Positions 16,897 through 24,838 of a DNA stretch of 64,000 nt are shown piece by piece. The stretch is from Stigmatella ashevillena (GTDB taxonomy: Bacteria > Myxococcota > Myxococcia > Myxococcales > Myxococcaceae). Made by a program: the position numbers and the translations under genes. The stretch spans positions 6,132,425 through 6,196,424 of the forward strand of contig NZ_JAQNDM010000002.1 in NCBI RefSeq assembly GCF_028368975.1, in the 5' to 3' direction. Numbering within the stretch: position 1 is the stretch's first letter; the number at the start of each line of letters is the position of its first letter. The notes beneath the pieces were generated by a model. That model saw only the letters and a list, made by a program, of their open reading frames with translations. It was not told where the DNA came from and ran no database searches.

Positions 16897-19800
16897 ATGG
16901 CCACCTACCCTGAGTCGCCCCGGGAAGCCTTTCATCAACTGCGCGCCCTGTCCGAGCGGCTCGCCGAGCCCGCACGCCGTCCCCAGGCCCTCGCCGAGTT
17001 GAGGGCGCTGGCCGAGCTCTCCCGCGATCAGCCCGAGGGCGCCCCGCTGCGGCTGACCTCGGTGGTGGTGGCGGTGGGCTCCTCTCAAGAGCGGCTGGAG
17101 CTGCTCCTGCTGCCCTCCATCTTCGCCCCCGAAGCCTGGGCCCATACCTTCCTGGAGGGACTGCTGAAGGTTCCCCTCGACGAGTACGCGGGCAAGCGGC
17201 TGGTGGAGGTGGGCTCGGGCTCGGGGTGGATCTGCCTGGCGCTGGCCCGGTTCACCCGGCTGGCCCATGTGCTTGGGGTGGATCTCAACCCCCACTCGGC
17301 GCCCCTGGCGTGGTGTAACGCCTGGCTCAACGGCGACGAGGCCCTGGTGTCACGGCTCTCCTTTGGCGAGAGCGATCTGTTGCGCCAGGTGCCGATCCAC
17401 GAACCGTGGGACTTCGTGGTGGGGTGCATTCCCCAGGTGCTCCGGGGCGAGGGGATGCCGGCCGAAGTGTCTCAGTCGGACGAGCAGGCCCTCTATGACT
17501 TGTCCAATTACTGCGCGATCCAGAACGTCTACGAAGACCACTTCGGCCTGGGACTCAACGCGCGGTTGCTGGACGAGGCCCCCGAGCGCCTGTCCCCCCA
17601 GGGACGGCTGTTGCTCAACCTCGCCGGGCGGCCCGGGCGGGCCATCATCGAGCGCATGTTCACCCGGCGCGGCTTCACCACCCGGGTGCGGGTGGCCCGG
17701 CGGGTGATGCAGGCGGCGGACACGGACATCCGCCCGCTGGTCGTCCTGGAGCAGCGCACGCGGCGCGAGTTCGAGTTCTTCATGGACGCGCACAGCCCGG
17801 AGCCCCTCCGGGCCGCCACCGCCCTGGGGTGGCTCTCCGCGGGCCACCCCATCTGGCACGAGGTGGCGGTGTGGGAGGCCCGGCTCGCGTTGCCTCGCGA
17901 GACGCTGGCGCTGCGCTCCGCCCTGCGCGAGCTGGGCGTGCCCGGGTTGCAGGAGGAGTTGGATCTGGCGAACGCCCCTCCGGAGCAGCTCGGCTTCGTG
18001 GCGGCGCTCACCGAGCGCCTGGCCCGGACCCCCTTGTTGCCCTATGCGCACGAGTCCGGAGACCGCACGCTGCGGCAGCTCGTGGCGCGCTACTTGGGAC
18101 GCTTCTTCGATCTGCGGCTGTCCGAGGAAGAGATCTTCGTCGCGCCCGAGCGCGAGCAAGCCGTGTACTCGCTGCTGCTGTCCACCTGTGACGAGGGGGA
18201 TGGCGTGCTGGTGTCCCACAACCTGCACGCCGTCTACGCGCCGGTGCTGGACAAGGCGGGGGTGCGCGTCACCGTCACCCACAACACGCTGGGAGAGATC
18301 CGCCAGCTCCTGAGCGCCTTTGACGTGAAGGTGGTGCTGCTGGCGGTAGAGCCGGGCGAGCGCGCGAGCATGGCCGAGCTGCGCGGCATCCTCGCGGAGG
18401 CAGAGCGGCGGGGCATCCTGGTGGTGCTCGACGAGAGCGCCTTCTTCAACATCACCGCCGAGGTGGAGCCGCGCACGCTCTTCGAGTTCCTCGCCCGCGA
18501 GCCGCACCCCTCGCACCTGGTGGTGCTGTACGGGCTCATCAAGAACGCGGTGTTTCCGGACTGGGAGCTGACGTTGTTGTTGCCGGTGCCCGCGCCGCTG
18601 CGGGCGGCGTTGGAGGTGGCGGCGGAGGTGACGTACTCGCGCATCAGCACGCTGGTGCAGTGGTTCTACGAGCGCACCTTCGCGGAGCTGCTCGCCTTCC
18701 GAATCGCCTTCGCCGAGCCGCCGCCGCCCCCCGAGCGCAGCACACCCCAGGTACCGGCGCCCCGCTCCCGGCGCATCGCGCGGTTGGAGGCCTTTCCCGC
18801 CTTCGCGCCCAAGGTCTTCCGTGAGGAGGACCCGGAGCTCATCCGGTTGGATTACGGGGAGAACGAGTCCCCGCTGCCGCCCCCGCTGATGGAGGGGCTG
18901 GTGGCAGCCTGTGCGGCGCCGCGGGATGCGGGAGACCAGCATGGGTTGGCGGAAGCGGTGACGGCCTTTCTGCTGGAGACGCGGGGTGTGCGCTACGAGC
19001 CGGGGGAGATCACCCTGGCGCCCGGCGTGTGGCCGTTGATGCACCACCTGGGCGTCGCGCTGCGCCGGTTGCTGGGGCGTGCGCCGCGCGTCTTCATCGC
19101 GAAGCCCTGCTACGGCATGTTGCCGCCCACGTGGGATGCCGTGGGGGCGGAGCTGGATCTGGCGCCGCTGAGCGCGCTGTCCGAGCGCCGGGGGGCGAAC
19201 GCGCCCGACGTGGTGGTCATCTCCCAGCCATCCAACCCCGTGGGCAACTACCTGTCCCACGAGGAACTGGTGGCGCTGGCGGCCTACGTGGTGGAGGAGC
19301 GCTGCTGGTTGGTGTCGGATGAAATCTTCGGGTTGGTAAACCTCAGCCATCCCACGGCGGAGACGGTGCACGGCCCGGTGGGGCTGGAGGCGACAGTCCC
19401 AGGCATCGGGGCGAGGACGGTGGTGCTCGGAGGCCTGTCCAAGGAGTTCGCCGCCGGAGGGCTGCGAGTGGGATGGATGGCGGCGCGAGACAGGGCGTTG
19501 ACGGAGGCGGTGAGGCAGAGTTCGCCCGGGGCGATGCATCTGGCCACGGCCCGTGCGGCCTCGCGGTTGTACGTGGCGTACGCACGAGGACCGGATGGCA
19601 AGCTGCTCTACCCCGAGCGTCACCAGGCGCTGCGCGAGTTCCTGGCGCACATGAGAAGAGACCTGGCGGAGAAGAGGGCGCTGCTGGCCGAAGCCCTGCC
19701 AGAGGACGGGCTGGGGGAGACGGTGCAAGCGGGGGGGCTCTTCCTGGCGCCTCGGATGACGTCGTGGCTGGGCCGGGAGGTGGAGGGCGTGAAGCTGACG

Positions 19801-19971
19801 CGGGAGAACCTCCCGGCAGTGGTGTACGCACACACGCATGTGGTGCTCAACGGCGGGGAGTGGTGTGGAGAGCCCGAGCGGGTGCGCGCGGTGTTCTCAC
19901 TGCCCCGCGACAAGGTGCAGCAGGCCAGCGAGCGGCTGAAGGCCTTCGCTCAGAAGCTTCGGGGGATATGA
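16897..19971 (+). CDS. Methionine S-methyltransferase-like fusion (SAM methyltransferase plus two aminotransferase-like modules)
   Basis: The 1024-residue protein has the architecture of plant methionine S-methyltransferase (MMT, about 1070-1090 residues), which makes S-methylmethionine from Met and AdoMet. Residues 1-340 form a class I methyltransferase: VEVGSGSGW near 103, VDLNP, and VGCIPQ near 175 in place of NPPY. Stretches that match plant MMT as I recall it are LSNYCA, FGLGL, GRPG, MQAADTDI and FEFFM. Residues 385-1024 form two PLP-aminotransferase-like modules; the first carries GLIKN (K549) and the second ISQPSNPVGNY, SDEIFG and GGLSKEF (K849, Schiff-base position). The gene stands alone between a terminator and a protease gene. 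Methionine as substrate is inferred from family resemblance. Confidence 0.82.
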   Translation: MATYPESPREAFHQLRALSERLAEPARRPQALAELRALAELSRDQPEGAPLRLTSVVVAVGSSQERLELLLLPSIFAPEAWAHTFLEGLLKVPLDEYAGKRLVEVGSGSGWICLALARFTRLAHVLGVDLNPHSAPLAWCNAWLNGDEALVSRLSFGESDLLRQVPIHEPWDFVVGCIPQVLRGEGMPAEVSQSDEQALYDLSNYCAIQNVYEDHFGLGLNARLLDEAPERLSPQGRLLLNLAGRPGRAIIERMFTRRGFTTRVRVARRVMQAADTDIRPLVVLEQRTRREFEFFMDAHSPEPLRAATALGWLSAGHPIWHEVAVWEARLALPRETLALRSALRELGVPGLQEELDLANAPPEQLGFVAALTERLARTPLLPYAHESGDRTLRQLVARYLGRFFDLRLSEEEIFVAPEREQAVYSLLLSTCDEGDGVLVSHNLHAVYAPVLDKAGVRVTVTHNTLGEIRQLLSAFDVKVVLLAVEPGERASMAELRGILAEAERRGILVVLDESAFFNITAEVEPRTLFEFLAREPHPSHLVVLYGLIKNAVFPDWELTLLLPVPAPLRAALEVAAEVTYSRISTLVQWFYERTFAELLAFRIAFAEPPPPPERSTPQVPAPRSRRIARLEAFPAFAPKVFREEDPELIRLDYGENESPLPPPLMEGLVAACAAPRDAGDQHGLAEAVTAFLLETRGVRYEPGEITLAPGVWPLMHHLGVALRRLLGRAPRVFIAKPCYGMLPPTWDAVGAELDLAPLSALSERRGANAPDVVVISQPSNPVGNYLSHEELVALAAYVVEERCWLVSDEIFGLVNLSHPTAETVHGPVGLEATVPGIGARTVVLGGLSKEFAAGGLRVGWMAARDRALTEAVRQSSPGAMHLATARAASRLYVAYARGPDGKLLYPERHQALREFLAHMRRDLAEKRALLAEALPEDGLGETVQAGGLFLAPRMTSWLGREVEGVKLTRENLPAVVYAHTHVVLNGGEWCGEPERVRAVFSLPRDKVQQASERLKAFAQKLRGI

Positions 19972-20111
19972 ATTCGCTCTCATCCAGAGAGTGACGAGGT
20001 TCACGGCGGCGCCCGAGCTCCACGGGCAGAGTCGTCCCAAGCCTGACGAGCCTGTCTTGTGGTTTGCATGCTGGTCAGGCCATCCAACATCTCACCTGGA
20101 GCGCCTGACAC

Positions 20112-21434
20112 ATGCATGCATCGCTGAGCCGCAAGCTACACGCGGGCCTGGTTGTACTGGCCATGAGCACGGTTGGCTGCGCGGATGACATCCGCACGCC
20201 AGAGTCCGCAACGGCAAACCGAGACAAGAACGGAGCGGAGGCGGGGGAACACTCCTCGGGCCCGGCGCTGACGATCGACGAGGAGTTCACTCGAATGGCG
20301 CGCGAAGTGCCGGGCTTCGGCGGGTATTACTACGATGAGACAGGGACCCTGAACGTGGTGCTGACCCATCCCTCGGCCCAACTCGACGCGGCCCGCGCGT
20401 TGCTCCGGATGCGCCAGGTCCGGGGAAGCAACGCGGTGGTGGTGAAGCAGGGCCAATACGGCTTCGAAGAGCTGAACCGGTGGCGCGCCCTGCTGGAGCA
20501 GGAGGCGAAGCCCGGTTGGGTCTTCACCGATGTGGATGAGGTGAGGAACCGCGTGGCGGTGGGGGTGTCTCGTGCTTCCCGGGCGGAACTGATGGCCGCG
20601 CTCTCCCGGCTCCAGATTCCGGCGGCGGCGGTGCTCGTCGAGGATGCCGAGCCGGTTCAGGAGCAGCGGGCGGCATACAGCCACCTGCACCAGTGGAACC
20701 GTCCCCTGGCGGGGGGGCTCTATGTCTACACGGGAGTCTTTTGCACGCTGGGTTTCAACGTGCGGCGGGAGGGCAAGCTCGGCTTTTTCACCAACACGCA
20801 TTGCGCCAGACTCAACACGACGCATTGGCAGGGCATCTGGGACAGCGACCGGATCGGCGTGACGACGGAGGATCCTCCATTCTGGTCGGACCGCACCGAC
20901 GTCTACAACGGCTTGAGCTACGTGTGCCCCTCCAACAAATATTGCCGCTTCAGCGATGCTTCGTATGCGGTCTACGACGATGCGGTGCAGTCTCAGGTCA
21001 AGTTTGGCTACATCTTCCGGACCCAGCTGGAAAACGCGTACACAGGCGGGGAACCCATCGGCGTGGCGCAACTCAAAATCGACGAGGCCCATCCGTTCTT
21101 CCGGATTGTGGGCAAGGCGTACAACGTCGCGGCGGGGGAGACGATCCACAAGATGGGACAAAGGACCGGGTGGACGTCCGGAAAGGTCAACAAGACCTGC
21201 GCCAATTCATACAACGGCAACACTTGGCTGTTCTGCCAGATGTGGGGAGGCGGTGCTGGATACTCAGGGGATAGCGGCTCGCCCGTCTTTCGCCGTGTAC
21301 CGGGCACGGACGCGGACGTGGAACTCGTTGGCATGTATTGGGGCTCGGGCATGAGCCCGATCGGCAGCATCGAGAAGGACTTCGGCACGACGCTGGACGT
21401 CGTCGCGGACGAAGTGGGCAATCCCGCTTTCTGA
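20112..21434 (+). CDS. Secreted trypsin-fold (S1-type) serine protease with propeptide
   Basis: The 440-residue product has an N-terminal signal ending at MSTVGC, an imperfect lipobox, so it may be a lipoprotein. A propeptide-like region follows (about 45-185; an EEFTRMAREVPGFGGYYYDE start and an LMAALSRLQI end, as in streptogrisin-type prodomains), then a protease domain with H230 (TNTHC), D282 (FSDASYA) and S388 (GYSGDSGSPVF). Extra Cys pairs (THC, CPSNKYC, CANSY/FCQMW) suggest disulfides. It should act outside the cell on proteins, plausibly prey. It is monocistronic, with 140 bp upstream and a cupin gene 117 bp downstream. Confidence 0.85.
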   Translation: MHASLSRKLHAGLVVLAMSTVGCADDIRTPESATANRDKNGAEAGEHSSGPALTIDEEFTRMAREVPGFGGYYYDETGTLNVVLTHPSAQLDAARALLRMRQVRGSNAVVVKQGQYGFEELNRWRALLEQEAKPGWVFTDVDEVRNRVAVGVSRASRAELMAALSRLQIPAAAVLVEDAEPVQEQRAAYSHLHQWNRPLAGGLYVYTGVFCTLGFNVRREGKLGFFTNTHCARLNTTHWQGIWDSDRIGVTTEDPPFWSDRTDVYNGLSYVCPSNKYCRFSDASYAVYDDAVQSQVKFGYIFRTQLENAYTGGEPIGVAQLKIDEAHPFFRIVGKAYNVAAGETIHKMGQRTGWTSGKVNKTCANSYNGNTWLFCQMWGGGAGYSGDSGSPVFRRVPGTDADVELVGMYWGSGMSPIGSIEKDFGTTLDVVADEVGNPAF

Positions 21435-21551
21435 GGCCGCGGCAGCGCACCGTGAGGGGGACCCCCGCCTTCCTGGGTCGGCCGAAGAGGGAGGGATGGC
21501 GGCGGGCCTGCTTCCTTCGTACCGTGAAGCGAATTCTCCCGAGAGGTTTTC

Positions 21552-22007
21552 ATGCAACAACAGCCGAGTGAGCAGCTGATCCGGGTAGGCCAGTTGGAGC
21601 TGCGCTTCTTCGTCGATGGCACCCACACCGATGGGCACTTCTCCATGGCGGAGATGCTCGTTCCACCGGGCGCGCGCGTTCCGCCTCCCCACGCTCACGG
21701 CGATGTCGATGAGACAGTCCACGTTCTCGAAGGGACGTTCACCTTCAGCGTCGGCGGCACCGTCCACGAGCTTCGCGCGGGAGAGCGTTGCTTCTCCCCG
21801 CGCGGCCTCGTGCACCACTTCGCCAACCGGCACGACACGCCGGCCCGGATCCTCACCGTGTTCTCACCGGCCCTCATCGGCCCCCAGTACTTTCGCGACA
21901 TCGGCGAGATCATCAACGCGGGGGGCCCGCCCGACTTCGCGAAAGTCCGCTCGGTGATGGAGCGGTACGGCCTCACACTCGCGGCCACGCCGGGCCCAGC
22001 ATCCTGA
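21552..22007 (+). CDS. Cupin-domain protein
   Basis: The 151-residue soluble single-domain cupin has the first metal motif PPHAHGDVDETVHVLEGTF and the second PRGLVHHFAN, so the metal-binding His/Glu set is present. Such small cupins bind a metal and act as dioxygenases, isomerases or sensors; no substrate can be assigned. CGAGAGG lies about 7 bases before the ATG. The stop codon is inside the loop of a bidirectional terminator shared with the convergent sugar dehydrogenase gene. Confidence 0.85.
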   Translation: MQQQPSEQLIRVGQLELRFFVDGTHTDGHFSMAEMLVPPGARVPPPHAHGDVDETVHVLEGTFTFSVGGTVHELRAGERCFSPRGLVHHFANRHDTPARILTVFSPALIGPQYFRDIGEIINAGGPPDFAKVRSVMERYGLTLAATPGPAS

Positions 22008-22024
22008 CACAGGCTGGGCCCGGC
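21989..22024. terminator. Bidirectional terminator hairpin overlapping the cupin stop codon
   Basis: A perfect 12-bp stem (GCCGGGCCCAGC at 21989-22000 and its complement at 22013-22024) with a 12-base loop holds the cupin TGA (22005-22007). It lies 10 bp beyond the stop of the convergent gene and can serve both strands. No T-run is present. Confidence 0.65.
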
Positions 22025-22033
22025 CTCGCCCCA

Positions 22034-24730
22034 TCAGCCGCCGCGCGCCCGCTTCCCGCGCAGCACCAGGAGCAGCCCCAGCCACGCCAGTGCGCCTCCG
22101 GGGCCCGCGCCGCAGCCACAGCCTGACGAGTCGTCCTCCGGAGGCTGCTCCGTTCCGCCGTCTGGCTCGGTGCCCCCATCGCCCGGCCCGGGTTGCTCGG
22201 GGGGAACACACTCCCCATCCCCCACGCACACCGTCACCTCGGCCTCGGCGCGCTGTCCGGCGGTGTCATAGACGACCATGCGGACCTTGTGCGCTCCAGG
22301 CTTCAGCGACGTCGTGTCCCAGCGGTTGTGCTCGCCGCCGTAGTGGTAGTGCCCGGAGGTCTGCGCATCCGTGCTCCCCAGCACCCCGTCCACGTAGAAC
22401 TCCGCCTGCGTGCAGCCCACGTCATCCACGCAGTCTCCGAAGAACTCCGCCGTGGAGCCCGAGACCCGCTCGCCTTCCGTGGGGCGCGTGAGCACCGCCT
22501 GCGGAGGCTCGTCCGCCTTCACGGTGACCTGGAAGGACTGGCCCGAGTCCGGGTTCACCCCGTTGCTGGCGATCACCTGCATGTCCACCGTGCCCACCCC
22601 CGTCGGCGTCCAGAGCAGGACGCCACGGGTGGCGTCGAGGGTCGGGCCTTGTGCGGAGCTCGTCAGCGAGAAGGTGGGCGCGGGCAGTCCTTCGGCCACC
22701 ACCTCATAGCGGTACAGGGCGCCCACCACCGCGGTGGTGAGGGGGGTGGAGGTGATGCTGGGAGCCGAGGGGTCATTGTCCTTCACGGTGACGGACACCG
22801 TGCGCGCGTCCCCTCCCGCAAGGGCCAGGGTGAGCGTGGCGGTGTCCCGGGTGTTGTCCGCGTCCTCCGCGGCGGCCACGGTGACGGACTGAGGCGTGCT
22901 CCAGTTGGCCGGAGTGAAGGTGAGCGAGGCTCCGCTGGAGACCGTGATGTCGGTATCTCCCGCCGTCCGCGCCACCGTGACGGTGACGCTCCGCTGCGGG
23001 GTCTTGGAGAGCGCCACCGTCAAGGAGGCCGTGTCTCCTTCATTCATCGCCAACGCCGTGGAGGACAGCACCAGCCGCGCCGTGTTGTCGTCGATGGTCA
23101 CCGCCTGGACCGTTTCGGTGCTCAGCCCAGGCGCGGACACCGTGAAGGCCGCGCGGTCCGGCTCCGCGTCCGGATCCTCGGCGGAGGCGAGGACGATGCG
23201 CTGGAGCTGGTTCCAGTTGGCCGGCGTGAACGTGAACTGCGCGCCGCTCACCACCGTCAGGTCCGTGTCTCCCGAGTCCCGCGCCACGCTGACGCGGACC
23301 TCCTCGGTGGGCGCCTCGGCCAGCCGCACCGTGAACACGGAGTTGCCGCCCTCGACGACCGTCACGTTCAGCGCCGAGACGATGAGCTTCTGCCCGGTGG
23401 CGGTGGGAAGGATCCGCTTAATGGAATTCGAGGTGACGCCCACGACGTACAGCGCGCCATCGGGCCCCACGTCCATGTCCACGGCCTGGGTGAAGCCGCT
23501 GCCCCAGGCGTCCACGGTGGCCACCGAGTTGTCCGCGGCCAGCGTGGCGCGTACCAGCCTGCCGGAGTTGTAGTCCCCAAAGAAGAAGTTCCCGCGGTAG
23601 TCGCTCGGGAAGAGCGTGGAGTCGTAGAAGATGCCCCCGGTGATGGAGCCACCCAGATCCTGCGTCACCGCCGTGCCGCCCCCGCTCGCCGCATTCGGTC
23701 CGGTCTGTGCCGCCGTCCACGCCCGGGCGCCCGGCACGCTGGCCACGTAGAAGACCCCATTGAAGCTCGCGTCCGTCACACCGGCCACGGTGATCTTCTC
23801 GCCCTTGCGCAAGCCATGATCCCCGGTGGTGGTGAAGGTGACGATGCCTTCACTCCTCACGGCGCCTGTCGCGGTGAGGTTGCGCGTGTCCGTGCCGTTG
23901 GTGCGGTACTTGATGGCCGGGGTGATGAAGCCCGTGGGCTGGTTGTTCTCGAAGTCGTTGTAGCCGGCATGGTCCCCCCTGCTCGGGACGAAGATCTGCT
24001 CGTAGCCCGTGCCCACCGTGTTCACCCACAGCTTCCCGGTGCCCGGCTGGAACGTGAAGGTGAAGGGGTTGCGGAAGCCGCGCGCCCAGATGTACTCGTT
24101 GTTGGGGCCCACCCCATCGTTGAAGGGGTTGTCGTTGGCGGGAGTGCCGTCCGGATGGGCCCGGCTCACCTTGGCCGCCATCGACACGAGATCCGCGTCC
24201 ACACCCGTGCCGTTGCCCAGGTCCCCGATGGCCCAGTACAGCCTGCCATCCTGGCCAAACCCAATCGCGCCACCGTCATGGTTCTGCCCGGCGGTCGGCA
24301 GGTTGTCGACGAGCACCGTGCGCGCCGTGCCCACGCCGTTGGAGTCCGTGTAGCGGACGATCTGCTGCTTGGAACTGGTGGCCGTGAGGAACAGGTAGAC
24401 GTAGCGGTTGACGGCGTAGTTTGGATCAAACGCGATCCCGATGAGGCCACACTCGCTGTTGGTGTAGACGGTCTCCGAGGCGAACTCGGCCGTGGCCAGG
24501 GTGGCGCCCTGAGTGACGAGCGCTCCATCGCGCATCGTCGCGACGAGCACCTTGCCATTCTTCTGCGTGATGAAGAGCCGCCCCGAGCCATCGGGTGCCC
24601 AGGCCAGTCCAGTGGCGGGAGTGAGGGCGGAGGAGCTGTACACAGTCTCCTGAAATCCGGTGGGAACTGCGGCCAGCACGGGGGACGCCAGGAGCCCGAG
24701 GAGAATGAAGGTGATACGAGACGAGAGCAT
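22034..24730 (-). CDS. PQQ-type glucose/sorbosone dehydrogenase with calx-beta/Ig modules and MYXO-CTERM tail
   Basis: The 898-residue secreted protein has a signal peptide (cleavage near residue 20) and a six-bladed GSDH propeller (about 25-450; NHDGGAIGFGQDGRLYWAIGD, SRAHPDGTPANDNPF, WARGFRNPF), the fold of soluble PQQ sugar dehydrogenases. An extra 55-residue segment is inserted at about 285-340 (HGLRKGEKITVAG, SFNGVFYVASV). Two calx-beta-like modules (about 455-640, each with TPANW), a He_PIG-like Ig module, another Ig-like domain and a MYXO-CTERM tail (SGCGCGAG, helix, RGKRARGG) follow. It probably oxidises sugars at the cell surface. It is divergent from the CocE/NonD gene across 108 bp that contain a palindromic operator. 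Confidence 0.85.
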   Translation of the reverse strand: MLSSRITFILLGLLASPVLAAVPTGFQETVYSSSALTPATGLAWAPDGSGRLFITQKNGKVLVATMRDGALVTQGATLATAEFASETVYTNSECGLIGIAFDPNYAVNRYVYLFLTATSSKQQIVRYTDSNGVGTARTVLVDNLPTAGQNHDGGAIGFGQDGRLYWAIGDLGNGTGVDADLVSMAAKVSRAHPDGTPANDNPFNDGVGPNNEYIWARGFRNPFTFTFQPGTGKLWVNTVGTGYEQIFVPSRGDHAGYNDFENNQPTGFITPAIKYRTNGTDTRNLTATGAVRSEGIVTFTTTGDHGLRKGEKITVAGVTDASFNGVFYVASVPGARAWTAAQTGPNAASGGGTAVTQDLGGSITGGIFYDSTLFPSDYRGNFFFGDYNSGRLVRATLAADNSVATVDAWGSGFTQAVDMDVGPDGALYVVGVTSNSIKRILPTATGQKLIVSALNVTVVEGGNSVFTVRLAEAPTEEVRVSVARDSGDTDLTVVSGAQFTFTPANWNQLQRIVLASAEDPDAEPDRAAFTVSAPGLSTETVQAVTIDDNTARLVLSSTALAMNEGDTASLTVALSKTPQRSVTVTVARTAGDTDITVSSGASLTFTPANWSTPQSVTVAAAEDADNTRDTATLTLALAGGDARTVSVTVKDNDPSAPSITSTPLTTAVVGALYRYEVVAEGLPAPTFSLTSSAQGPTLDATRGVLLWTPTGVGTVDMQVIASNGVNPDSGQSFQVTVKADEPPQAVLTRPTEGERVSGSTAEFFGDCVDDVGCTQAEFYVDGVLGSTDAQTSGHYHYGGEHNRWDTTSLKPGAHKVRMVVYDTAGQRAEAEVTVCVGDGECVPPEQPGPGDGGTEPDGGTEQPPEDDSSGCGCGAGPGGALAWLGLLLVLRGKRARGG

Positions 24731-24801
24731 GCGTCATCCTAACGGGCCAAGCCGTGGATGACACGGCAGAACCCGGAGTGGGGAGCCGTGGGCGTCATTG
24801 C

Positions 24802-24831
24802 TTGACTACAATTGTAGTTAAGTCGTAGTGT
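24802..24831 (+). promoter_or_regulatory. Candidate promoter overlapped by BlaI/MecI-type operator
   Basis: ACTACAATTGTAGT (24805-24818) is a perfect 14-bp palindrome with the TACAnnTGTA core of BlaI/MecI/CopY-family operators. A -35-like TTGACT (24802-24807) runs into it, and a weak -10-like TAGTGT lies at 24826-24831. Bound repressor would block this promoter for the CocE/NonD hydrolase gene starting at 24839. The site is also 70-90 bp upstream of the divergent dehydrogenase gene. No BlaI-like gene lies in the window. Confidence 0.5.
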
Positions 24832-24838
24832 CCCTTTC

